Source: Artocarpus heterophyllus (taxonomy: Eukaryota; Streptophyta; Magnoliopsida; Rosales; Moraceae). From it: DNA of 64,000 nucleotides. This document shows, in pieces, positions 20,837-32,448 of this stretch. Location: NCBI GenBank assembly GCA_025403435.1, contig CM046345.1:19958809-20022808 (forward strand), written 5' to 3'. How positions within the stretch are numbered: position 1 is the stretch's first letter; every line of letters begins with the position of its first letter. A program made the position numbers and the translations under genes. A model generated the notes under the pieces. That model saw only the letters and a program-made list of their open reading frames with translations, made no database searches and was not told where the DNA came from.

Positions 20837-23646
20837 TGTTGGAAAAATAGTACGTAGTAGAATTTTAAAAATTTTATATCAGAGTATTTTCCAAAACATA
20901 AGTTTGACATGCTATATGCATAAATTAACTGGATCTTACTAACCTCTGTATGTCGAAAAGCTCCTGCAATTAGTGAAGAGAAGTAACGTTCCAGAAAGAC
21001 CTCAACCAATTGGTCTTCTTTACTATTCTCTATCCACGATTGGAGAGAGTGTGGGCTCATACGTACAACTCTTCCTTCAGGTGACTCTCCTTCCAACCAA
21101 TTGAGAGAACCCCCAAACCTAATATTCGTGATCTGTGAACAAGAGCTCTTAGGAGTTTTCAGATTCCCACTAGTAGAGTATCACTCTTAATCTCTCAATT
21201 GATCTAAATAACTTATGAGACTCACTCCCTATTTATAGAGGTTGGGTCTAGGGTCAGTCCTTATCAGATAAGGTCTCAAAAATTTGAATTAAAATCAAAT
21301 TCGGATCAATATCTGATGAAATCCACGTGAAAATGCGTGATCTTTTTTTCGCGCATAAGTAGGCCGATCTGTCCAATAGGCAGGACGAATTTGCCCCATC
21401 GACAGGCCGAACTTGAGGATTGGCATGCCAAACTGCTGATAAAAAATCATAATAAATCTTTTATTTTTCACTCGAGATTCTATATGATAAAGTCTCAGTT
21501 TTAATTCAAATAACCCAATAGAAAAGTTATCTAATTAAAACAACTTTATCTAGATAATCTCTAGGAAAGTAAATGAATTCCTAATAATTCTACAAGTTTA
21601 TCTTGATTTAATTTATTCAAAATTAAATCAACTGATAAATAAACAAGAATTATCCGATCTTAATAATTCAACAAGTTTATTTTGAATTAATTTTGTCACA
21701 AAATTAAATCAACCGATAAATGGACATGAATTATTTGATTCTTCCGAATTTCAACCAATCTTATAAATCTAACATAAGTCACCAATTATTGAAAAAGCAT
21801 GCCGTATCGTTACAGGATTTTGTGAGCTTGCAAAAAGGACCAAATGGCCCTATATAGTTCAAGCTCCTGATAATTATGAAACCCAATATCCTAAATATTC
21901 ATTTCATAATTATCAACTCCAACGCTACTCTACTAAAAGCTTGGAACTGTACTCTTGAACTATACAGAATTTCGAAGCCCATATAGCTAAGTCTCCATGA
22001 CATATCATAGTATATCGTATCCCCATAGGATTATCCATAACCATCTTAAGGACAAGTTCTGTCTTACCTTTTCGATTATTTTTATCTTACGTTCCATTAT
22101 CTCACCATCGAAAAACTTACCATCCAAAGACGATATACCATTTGGATACCATTCGGTTACACTTATGTATCCAAATGGTTGAGCGCTTCATTTTTTCAAT
22201 TATAGGATAACACATATAAAAGGATATTACTACTCCTAAAGAGGAGCTATGGATTCCATATCTATGAATAACAGGTCTACGCTATCAAGAGTCATGCTTC
22301 CAACATATCGGCATGCATACCACTATTAAAATGTGGGTCCCTTTGGTACATCAAAAGACACAAGTCAAGACAACGAGCCCACTATTCATCTCAGGATTAA
22401 GATACGATACAAATGATTGTCTAAAGTGAATCAATTTTCCAAGATAGAATTATTAATCCAAATCAATTCACTTTGGGTTCGTTTGGTACGTTGGATTGGA
22501 TTGGATTCTAGAGTTAGGATTGGATTGGATAGGATTATGTTGAATCCTATCATGTGTTTGGTAGACATCGGATTGGACTAAATTAAATATCATGATTTTA
22601 AAAAGAAGGATGCAGTGCCAAGAAGAAGGAATCTAAGGGGAAGGACTCTTCTCACTACCACCCTTCCATGCCATTGAAGTCCACCTCAGGAAGCTCAAGT
22701 TCCAAGTCGCCTTTTGCAGCGGCGGCTTATGCGAAAGACTCGTCGGTGTAGCCTCTATCCTCGGTCTTGCCGATTCTGGAGTTGTTGTTGGAGTTGCACC
22801 AGATGAAGATGAGATCGAGGCCATTACTGTAGGAGAGTTTCTTTGGCTTCAGGGGAGATAAAATGATTGTGGTGCTCGTGGCTAGGAATTTGTCTAGTCT
22901 AGGCAGCGGTAACAGTAGTGGCAGTTCGAGTGTTGGGAAGAAGAAGAAGGTGGTGGTTACGATGGGTGGTGCTAGTTGCTTGAGCATTGGTGGTTGGTGG
23001 GGGTGTATGGTTGAACGGATAGCTGATAGAAACAATACAATTTATTTTCAAATGAAAAAAATTGTAATCCTAACTAATCCCATGTTTTGTTAGGGATTAT
23101 TGATCCTACGTCTGTGGGATTATTTTACACTATTGGGATAAGTTATCCCAATCATATTCAGTCCAAAGTAAACAACAAACGTGGGACAAGGATAAATAAT
23201 TCTAGTCCCAATCGTAATCCTAGGTAACAAACAAAGCCTTTATGTCTCTCGATCTAACACATAGTCACCTATGACAATGTGCAAATGTTTCTATTCATAG
23301 AGTCCACCTCCGATGGCCAAGACAAACCATCTCTCAATAGAGATATAGACAACATAACAATCTTTACATGAATAAAGCGCCCAACTTTATTCCGTTGATT
23401 GCGGATCTTATGATTTAGACCATCACCTTAAGAATTGTGTCTTTTGTATAATTTGTCCATTATATGCCCAATTCTTAAAGGTTTAGATTGACAGTCTCAG
23501 ACTATTGTTTGCTTAACATGCATTCAACAAATATGAACGTAAATAGGCCAAGATTTGGTATATAAATAATAAATAAATTATTTATTGATAAAAATGTCTC
23601 CAAAAACTTATTACATTTTTACTCTTTAGGGCATACATGTTTAACA
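20837..23646 (-). repeat. 3' LTR of element B, interrupted by a MITE-like insert
   Basis: LTR parts are 20837-22474 and 23239-23646. It carries the dyad-motif cluster (about 21355-21435) and the right edge ATGTTTAACA, followed by the polypurine tract complement (ATCTCTCACTTG). Confidence 0.9.
22475..23238. mobile_element. MITE-like DNA transposon with captured sequence
   Basis: A 764-bp insertion in B's 3' LTR. The ends form imperfect inverted repeats: GGGTTCGTTTGGTACG on the left and, reverse-complemented, GGCTTTGTTTGTTACC on the right, both leading into GGATT-rich sequence. TTT flanks both sides (22472-22474 and 23239-23241), while sister LTRs read CACTTTATG uninterrupted. A 3-bp duplication with such ends fits PIF/Harbinger-type MITEs. 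The middle (about 22640-23030) is GC-richer and on the - strand has codon-like sequence, including GLDLIFIWCNSNNNS and, in another stretch, KGDLELELPEVDFNGMEGW, suggesting a captured host-gene piece. No transposase is present. Confidence 0.75.
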
Positions 23647-23660
23647 ATCTCTCACTTGCA

Positions 23661-26600
23661 CTAAGTGAGTAAATATGACAAATCTCGCATCCCCATAGCT
23701 TCTACATGCCTCTCGAAGACTCTCCCAGTAGGTGTCTTCATAAATGGATCAGCTAAATTATCCTCTGATGTGATTTTGCACACCGTGACATGCTCACCCT
23801 CAACAAAGTCCTTTATCACATGATACTTCTGATCAATATGCTTAATTTTCTTGTGAAATCTTGGCTCCTTAGCATTGGCTACCGCCACACTGTTATCACA
23901 GTACAATGATACCGCATTATTTATACCAGGAACTACCTCAAGATCCCCAAGGAACTTGTGGAGCCACACTGCTTCTTTCAAAGCATCACTAGCTATCGCA
24001 TGCTCAGCCTCTATAGTTGAATCTAAAGTGCAATCTTGCTTCACACTTTTCTAATTGATGGCACCGCCGCCCAGAGTAAACACAAAACCTAAAGTTGATT
24101 TCCTAGAATCCAGACAGGATTGAAAATTCGAGTCAGTATATCCTAGAGGAGTCAAGTCCTCACCCAAATACACAAGCATATACCCTCGAGTCCTTCTTAG
24201 GTACCTGAAAATATGCTTAACTGCAACCTAGTGGTTCGGTCTTGGATCCGCCTGAAATCAACTACAATCCCGACCGCATAACAAATATTCGGTCTTGTGC
24301 AAAGCATAGCATACATGAGACTACCCACTGCTGAAGCATAAGGCACCTTCTTCATGTATTCTCTTTCTTCCCCAGACTTTGGAGAGTCTTTCTTAGAAAG
24401 AGTAATTCTAGACCTAGATGGTTGCCCACCTTTCTAGAATCCTACATTGCAAACCTCTTGAGAATTTTATCTATGTAGCTAGCTTATGACAAAGCTATCA
24501 TTTTGTTCTTCCTATTCTGAAAGATCTGGATACTGAGAATAAAATTAGCCTCACCCAAGTCCTTTATGTCAAACTGCTTGGTCAACCATAATTTGACTGA
24601 TGACAATGCCCCAAAGTCATTGCCAATTAGCAGAATGTCTTCTACATAGAGAAGTAGAAAAACATCCTTCCCTTCCTTAATGTGTTTATTTGTAAACACA
24701 TGGCTCATCCACATTTTGTGAGAACCCATAAGTCTTGATCACCTGATCAAATCACATGTTTCAAGAACGGGAAGGCTGCTTAAGTCCATAAGTTGACTTT
24801 AGCAGCTTACAAACCTTACCCTCTTGACCCTTGACTTTGAACTTATCTGGTTGTTCCATATAAATGGACTCATCAAGATAGCTATTTAGAAAAGCCTTCT
24901 TGGCACTCATCTGCCAAATCTCATAGTCAAGAGCGACGACTATGGACAAGAGAATCCGGATGGATTTAAGCATGGCTATAGGCAAAAAGGTTTTCTCATT
25001 ATCGATTCTGTCCTTTTGCGTATAACCTTTAGCTACCAGTCTTGCCTTAAAGGTTTCGACATTTCCATCCACTCCTTTTTTCCTCTTGTAGATCCACTTG
25101 CACCCTATTGTTCTTACCCCTTCAGGAAGATCCACAAGTTCTCAGACCTGATTAGTCTCCATAGACTTCATCTCTATGTTCATGGCCTCTGTCTAAAGTT
25201 TTGAATCAACATCCTCCATAGTCTTTAAGTATAAGGATCCCTGTCTGTTCATCTGGTTTAGCCAAGAAGGCCAACCCATTGAACATATACCTTTTGGGTT
25301 GACGCTTGATCCTCCCACTACGCCGAAGCCCCTTAGGTTATTGTTCAGGTTCGTTTGGTTTTTCTACATTGATCGGAATGGTTTCATTTGGAACCTCCAG
25401 AGTGATTGGATCACTCCTTAACTCCTCAAGCACCACTTTGCTTTGAGGTTTGAAGTCATCCATGTAACTCTCCTCAAGGAAAGTTGCATTAGTTGAAACC
25501 ACAACTTTATTTTCCTTTGGGTTATGGAAATAAGCCCCTTTAGTCCCTTTTGGATATCCTACAAACACGCAAACTTCCCAACATGCTTCCAACGTATTCG
25601 TATCTCTAAATAGGACATAAGCCAGATATCCTCATATGCAAATATGGTTTAAGGATGTCTTCTTGGCCGTACAAAACTCGTGAGGAGTTTAGGTATCGAT
25701 TTTTAAGGCACATTGTTCAAAACATAAATGCGGTTTGTAGTGTATATCCCCAAAAGGATAAAGGCAATGATGAATAACTCATCATGGACCTTGCCATGTC
25801 TAATAAGTCCTGTTGCTTCTCTCCACCACGCCATTCTACTATGGAGTGCCCGGCATAGTCAAATAGGATAAAATCCCATTCTCTAATAAGTGTCCCAAAA
25901 ACTCATCAAAAAGATATTCTCTACCTCGTTCGGATCGAAGTGCCTTTATGGGTCTACCGAATTGCTTTTCCACTTTAGCCTGAAACTCCCTAAACTTATC
26001 AAAAGTTTCGCTTTTGTGGTGCATCAGGTACACATACCAATATCTTGGGTAATCGTCAATAAAAGTGATGAAGTACTCATACCCTCCTCGTGCTCGGATG
26101 TTCATCGGTCTGTAAACATCACTATGCACAAGTTCTAGAACCCCTTTGGCCCTATTGCCCTAAGACCGGAATGGTCTTTTGGTCATTGTACCCTCCAAAC
26201 AAGATTTACATTGAGGTATAGATTCTACCTTTAGGTAACTTAAAGGTCCATTCCTTACCAACCTTTGAATCCTATTCAGGTTAATATGACTGAGGCGCAA
26301 ATGCCAAAGATAAGTCTTATTAGAGTGAGAAGTTTTAAGTCTTTTAGAGTTATTATCATTCATCTCAGCATTAAGCAGTAGGTCTATCTTAGGTTTGATA
26401 AAATATAGATTATTTTGCATCCATCTAGAAAAGATAAAAGATTTGTTTTTACGAATTACCATTTTATTATTAAAAGAAACCAAATTGGAGTCTTTAAATA
26501 AACAAGCTACAGAAATTAAATTCCTTTTAAATTTAGGAACATAAAAACAATCTCACAAAATTATATTCCTATAATTATCAAAATAAAGATTGACGTCTCC

Positions 26601-26775
26601 CACTGCTTCCGCTAAGACCAAGGATCCATCGCCCATCTGAAGCATGAAGTCTTCATAAAGTAGACTTCTCATTTCTTTGAACCCCAGTAAAGAAACACAA
26701 ACATGATTAGTTGTACCAGAATCTATGACCCAGATGTCACTGGATTCTTCAACTAAACAAGTTTCTAAATACAGA
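23661..26775 (-). pseudogene. pol of element B (broken)
   Basis: From right to left: protease with intact VIDSGTTNH (near 26720); GAG-pre-integrase YLWHLRLSHINLNR and CKSCLEG (26160-26340); integrase pieces with MHSDVYRP and FIDDYPRYWYVY (25839-26129) and an altered RGREYL; C-terminal integrase/linker (25338-25592); RT from IGCKWIYKRK (25135) through AKKAFLNSYLDE to LLLYVEDILLIGND (24484-24729), where the catalytic YVDD is YVED; RNase H (23661-24044) with YCDNSVAVANAKEPRFHKK. At least five frame changes or stops separate these pieces. The loss of a catalytic aspartate would by itself abolish reverse transcription. Confidence 0.92.
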
Positions 26776-27527
26776 AGATCACACCTACCTCTTTTAGAAA
26801 TGAAGTCCTTGTAATATTTCTTGATGTGCCCGACCTTCCTATTCTTGGCCTGTTGCTTCTTTCCATTCCCAGAATTGGGATTGGAACCAGAAGCAGCTAC
26901 CATGTTGGTCTCGCCACCCACAGGAGACCCCCTGATCAACAATTCAAACTCTTATAGCTGTTTCATTAATTTTGTTAAGGTCATATCCTACCTATTGCTC
27001 AAATTAAAAGTAGCTCTAAACGGAATAAATTCATTTGACAGAGTCTCAAAGACCATAGTCATCTGAGTTTCAGCATCGATGTCGGCTCTATTGGTTTGTG
27101 TCTCAATGAGGTAACCCATGACCAATATCATGTGCTCCTTTGCAGATGTCCCCAGCCTCTGCTTATAGTTAAGAAGTTTCTAAAGCGCCCCTTGCTACTT
27201 TATTATGGCTTGGCCTCCAAACATGTCTTCAAGATTATCCAAGATTTGCTTCGTAGTCTCATAATCTTCATGTTGAGCCTGCAGCATGTTATTCATGCTG
27301 GCCATAACATAGTAGCGGGCCTAATCATTTGCATCTTTCCAGCAATCGTACACTTGGAATTGCTCATCAGTGGAATCTCCTGTAGGCTTGGGAGGACAAG
27401 GGGTTATCAGCACAAATTTTAGTTTCTCAAAGGATAGGACAATATCCAGGTTTTGTTCCCAATCATTATAATTCTCTCCGGTTAATAGGTTTTTGTCAAG
27501 TATCGAAGATAAAACATTTTTAGACAT
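26776..27527 (-). pseudogene. gag of element B (broken)
   Basis: Start codon at 27525-27527 (MSKNVLSSILDKN). The conserved gag segment LTGENYNDWEQNLDIVLSF..LITPCPPKPTGDS..DCWKDAND is readable to about 27320, after which the frame is broken. Near the 3' end the lysine run and the first half of the CCHC knuckle are deleted: GKKQQAKNRK joins directly to KVGHIKKYYKDF, so both N-terminal cysteines and the final cysteine (now Tyr) are missing. This Gag could not bind zinc in the usual way. Confidence 0.88.
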
Positions 27528-29205
27528 TTTTAATCTACAATAAAGAATCATATACCAAGCATAAGCAAACATAACATAATAATTTAGTACGATAACACAA
27601 TCATACAACTGTATTTATGTGTCAAAACCTTGAAAATATCACAACCTTACAACGATAATTTCCAACTTAGAATTTAACAAGCTCCTAGGGTAGCCATGCC
27701 AAACTCAATTAGGAACACGGATTCCCTCCTAATTAATATATGCCATCTAGGGCCTGTATGATCCAGCATATATTAATCATCATTTCTTTGGCCATTAATT
27801 TTATTAACAAAGCTCCTAGGAGAGGTTAATAATAAAATTAACATTAGTGTATAGCCATCGTTTCAATATTTTATCCATGATTTATAATCACCACCTAGGG
27901 GTGTGCAACCATAAATCATGCTAAAATACCTTATTCTGTTAGAGATCCAATCTGGTATATGATAGAAATCCCTTCCTAGGGGTTGGAACCACCATGTTCT
28001 TCCTATAGACCAACGATGAAGGCCTTAGGTCCTCTCTTTGAAAACCTTCTCCCACTCAATCTTTTGAAATCAAGGTTTTATTTTAAAAAGACATGCATGA
28101 ACAATTTTAGTATAAGTGGCACTCCCTATTCTATATGGCATGTTATCAATATACATGACAAATCATATTATAATGCAGACAAGCAAAGCAATCAAGTAAA
28201 GCTACAAGCTAAATAATAAATAATCGTAATATTATGGTTCCACCCTAGAGAATATAAAACAAAGATTATAAGAGAATAATTGAAATATATTATCTATTAT
28301 TCATCCTTGAATCCTCAAGCTATATCCTTCTTCATGTAATGCCCATCTTCAAGTCTTCAATCCTGTATGAATCGAATACTTCATATTTTCGGTCATATCC
28401 AAATTTAATGTTTCTTAGAATTGTCCCAAAAATAAAATTAAAATTGCACCAAAAATTGTACATTTTTTGGAGAAATTTTCAACTCTTTACCGGCAAGCGG
28501 ATCATCCAGATCGGCCTGCCGATCATGACCCACCGGCTTGCCGATCTTCATAGATTGGCCTACCGATTCTTGGTAGATCGGCCTACCGATCTAGAAGTTT
28601 GACCTGCCGCCAGAGCTACCTGATTTCTGCCCCGCTGATGGCCTACCGAACCTTACGTTCGGCCTACTGATCTATGACCATCGGCCTGCCGAATTGGAGG
28701 GTTCGGCATGCCGACCGAATAGATATCACTCTTTCTAGAAAATACAATTTTTAATGCAATTCATCAATTTTATTTTCAACAATTCAGAAACATAAAATTA
28801 GAGACTCAGAAAATACCTAGGAGTGTCATCATCCATCTTCTAGATCCGTCTTCCCCGAATGATTATTTAATTATAAAATTCTTACAAATTTAAAATTAAA
28901 TAATAATTCCTAGACGGAGATGATACTCCACCATCTAATTACATGAAAAGCCTAGATACACATTCTAACCTTTAAGGAACCATAACCGGCATAAATTAAT
29001 TAATTAATAAATAATTAAATAATAATTTAGTTAACCATAGTGAATTAACAAACATTCACCATATAATCCATGATAATATATAAAATATATTTAAACCCAG
29101 AGTTCCAACTCTCTATAAAATTAAATTCAAGCATAGGAGAGATTAAGATCACATAATTTATACATATAGCATAATCACAAACTCGTAAATTAATGTAAAA
29201 ACCAT
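27528..29205 (-). other. 5' leader of element B
   Basis: Same organisation as in element A: a dyad-motif block at about 28490-28720, conserved peptide frame FIFGTILRNIKFGYDRKYEV at about 28345-28445 (- strand), and the TTAATTAATTAAT tract near 28998-29012. Confidence 0.75.
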
Positions 29206-29218
29206 GGCTCTAATACCA
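29206..29218 (-). other. Primer-binding site of element B
   Basis: The - strand reads TGGTATTAGAGCC, the initiator Met-tRNA primer site with one C-to-T change. Confidence 0.8.
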
Positions 29219-29220
29219 AT

Positions 29221-30416
29221 TGTTGAAAAAATAGTACGCAACAAAATTTTAAAAATTTTATATTAGAGTATTTTCTAAAACACAAGTTTGACATGCTATA
29301 TGCATAAATTAACCGGATCTTACTAACCTCTATGTGCCGAAAACCTCCTACAATCAGTGAAGAGAAGTAATGTTCTAAAAGGATCTTAACCAACTGGCCT
29401 TCTTTGCTATTTTCTATCCACAATTGGAATGAGTGTGGGCTCACATGTATAGCTCTTCCTCCAGGTGGCTCTCTTTCCAACCAATTGAGAGAACCCAAAG
29501 TTAGTCTTCGTGATTTGTGAACAAGAGCTCTCAAGAAGTTTTTAGATTTTCACTAGTAGAGTATCACTCTTAATCTCTCAATTGATCTAAATTACTTATG
29601 AGACTCACACCCTATTTATAGAGGTTAGGTCTAGGGTCAGTCCTTATCAGATAAGGTCTTAAAAATTTGAATCAGAATCAAATTCAGATCAATATCTAAT
29701 GAAATCTGTGTGAAAATGCGTGATCTTTTTCTCGCACATAGGCAGCCGAACTTGCCCCATTGGTAGGTCGAACATGAGGATTGGCATGCCGAACTACCGA
29801 TAAAAAATATCAGCAAATGTTTTATTTTGCACCCGAGATTTCATAGCATAAAGTCTCAGTTTTAATTCAAATAACCCAATAGAAACATTATCTAATTAAA
29901 ATAACTTTATCTAGATAATCTCTAGGAAAATAAATGAATTACTAATAATTCTACAAGTTTATCTTGATTTAATTTATTCAAAATTAAATCAACTGATAAA
30001 CAGACAAGAATTATCCGATCTCAATAATTCAACAAGTTTATCTTAAATTAATTTTGTAACAAAATAAAATCAACCGATAAATAGACATGAATTATTTGAT
30101 TCTTTCGAATTTCAACCAATCTAATAAATCTGACATAAGTCACCAATTATTGAAAAAGCACGTTGTACGTTACAGGATTTTATGAGCTAGCAAAGGGGAC
30201 AAAATGGACCTATATAGTTCAAGCTCTCGATAATTATGAAACCCAATATCCTAGATATACATTTCATAATTATCAACTCCAACGCTACTCCACTAAAAAC
30301 TTGGAGCTGCACTCTTGAACAATAAAGAATTTTGAAGCCCGTATAGCTAAGTCTCCATGACATATCATAGTGTATCGTATCCCCATGGGATTATCCATAA
30401 CCGGCTTAAGGACAAG
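29221..30416 (-). repeat. 5' LTR of element B (inner 1196 bp only)
   Basis: Begins TGTTGAAAAAATAG at its inner edge and breaks off at ACAAG (30412-30416), where the LTR of element C starts. The promoter-like box here reads CTATAAATAGG on the - strand (29611-29621). An open frame of about 114 codons (29190-29534, - strand) covers part of it; see the LTR reading-frame finding. Confidence 0.88.
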
Positions 30417-32448
30417 TGTTGGAAAAACAATGCACAACGGAATTTTAAAATTTTATATCAGAGTAATTTCCAAAACACAAATTTGACATGTGATATGTAT
30501 AAATTAGAGAGATCTTACTAACCTCTGTGTGCCGAAGAACCTCTGCAACCTGTGTAGAGAAGTAACATTTCAGAAGAGCCTCAACCAACTGGTCTTCTTT
30601 GCTATTCTCTATCCACAACCGGAGTGAGTGTGGGCTCACACGTACAGCTCTTCCACTGGTGACTCTCCTTCCAACCAATAGAGAGAACCCAAAGCTAATG
30701 TTCATGATTTGTGAACAAAAAGCTCTCAGGGAGTTTTCAGATGCTCACTAGAGGAGTATCACTCTTAATCTCTCAAATTGATTTAAGTAAATCATGAGAC
30801 TCATTCCCTTTATATAGCTATTGGTCCTAGGGTCAGTCCTTATCAGAATAGGTCTCAAAAATTCGAAACAGGATCAAGTTTGGATCAATATCTGATAAGA
30901 TCCGCATGAAAATGAGTAATCTTATCCTCGCTGATCGGCAGGACAAACAGCCTGATCGGCAGGCCAAACAGGCCCTATCGACAGGCCAAACACGTCATTC
31001 GGCAAGCCAAACTCCCGAGAAAAAATCTCTATGAATCTTTTATTTTTCACCTGAGATTCTATAGGATAAAGCCTCAGTTTTGATTCAAATAACCCAATAG
31101 AAAAGTTATCTGATCAAAACAAACTTTATCAAGATAATCTCTAAGAAAATAAATCTATTTACAAAAATTCTACAAGTTTATCTCGATCTAATTTGTCCAA
31201 TATTAAAACAATCGATAAACAGACAAAAATTATCTGATCGAAATAATTCAACAAGTTTATCTTGAACTAATTTCTTACAAAATTAATTCAACCGATAAAC
31301 ACACATGAATTATTTAATTCTTCCAAATTTTAAACCAATCTGATAAATCTGACATAAGTCACCAATTATTGGAAAAGCACGCCGTGTCATTACAGGATTT
31401 TGTGAGCTAGCAAAGGGGATCAAAATGGACCTATAAAGCTCAAGCTTATGATAATTATGAAACCCAATATCCCAGATATACATTTCACAGTTATCAACTC
31501 CAACGCTACTCCACTAAAAGCTTGGAGCTGCACTCTCGAACTTTATAGAATTACAAAGCTCGTATAGCTAAGTCTCCAAGATATATTATAGTGTATCGTA
31601 TCCCCAAAAGAAAATCCATAATCGGGTTAAGGACAAGTTCTGTCTTATCTTCCTGATTATTTTTATCTTACGTTCCATTGTCTCACCATTAGAAAACTTA
31701 CTATCCAAAGATAGTATACCATTCAGTTACACTTATGTATCCAAATGGTTGAGTGGTCCAGTTTTCCAATTACAGGGCAATGCATATAAAAAAAATATCA
31801 TTACTCCTAAAGAGGAGCTATGGATTCCATATCTATGAATAACAAGTCTACGCTATCTAGAGTCATGCCTCCAACGTACCGGCATGATACCACTATTGAG
31901 ATGTGGGTATCACCCTTTGGTACATAAAAAGACACAAGTCGAGATAATAGGCCCACTATTCATCTTAGGATTAAGATACAATACAAATGACTGTATAAAT
32001 GAATCGATTTGCTGAGATAGAATTATTAATCCAAATCAATTCACTTTATGTCCCGATCCAACACATCGTCACCTATGACAACGTGTCAATGTTTCTATTC
32101 ACGGAGTCCAACTCCAACGGTCAAGACAAACCATCTCCCAAAAGGGATATAGATAACATAACAATCTTTACATGAATAAAGCGCCCAACTTTATTCCCTC
32201 GATTGCGGATCATATGTTTTAGACCGTCACCTTAAGAATCGTGTCTTCTGCATAATCAGTCCATCATATGCCCAATTCTTAAGGTTTAGACCGACAGTCT
32301 CAGACTACTGTTTGCTTAACATACATTCAACAAATATGAACATAAAGAGGACAAGATTTGGTATATATAAATGAATAAATTTTTTATTGATAAAAATGTC
32401 TCCAAAAACGTATTACATTTTTACTCCTTAGGGCATACATGTCTAACA
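30417..32448 (-). repeat. 3' LTR of element C
   Basis: 2032 bp, TGTTGGAAAAACAATG at the left edge to ATGTCTAACA at the right edge, then the polypurine tract. TATA-like box complement at about 30809-30817; dyad motifs at about 30935-31020. Confidence 0.92.

Larger units (their letters stand above)
20837..30416 (-). mobile_element. Copia element B (defective, 5' LTR truncated)
   Basis: Order on the - strand: partial 5' LTR (29221-30416), primer-binding site, leader, gag, pol, 3' LTR (20837-23646, with a nested MITE-like insert). It inserted into the + LTR ending at 20836. The outer part of its 5' LTR is missing because element C begins inside it at 30417, and the remainder does not reappear beyond C. 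The left five flanking bases are GGTTC; no right partner could be found, so the right half of this locus has been rearranged or lost. Confidence 0.88.

Noticed and set aside
22863..23093. + strand 76-codon frame in the MITE-like element
   Set aside because: Gly/Ser/Val-rich antisense of the more protein-like - strand; no motif.
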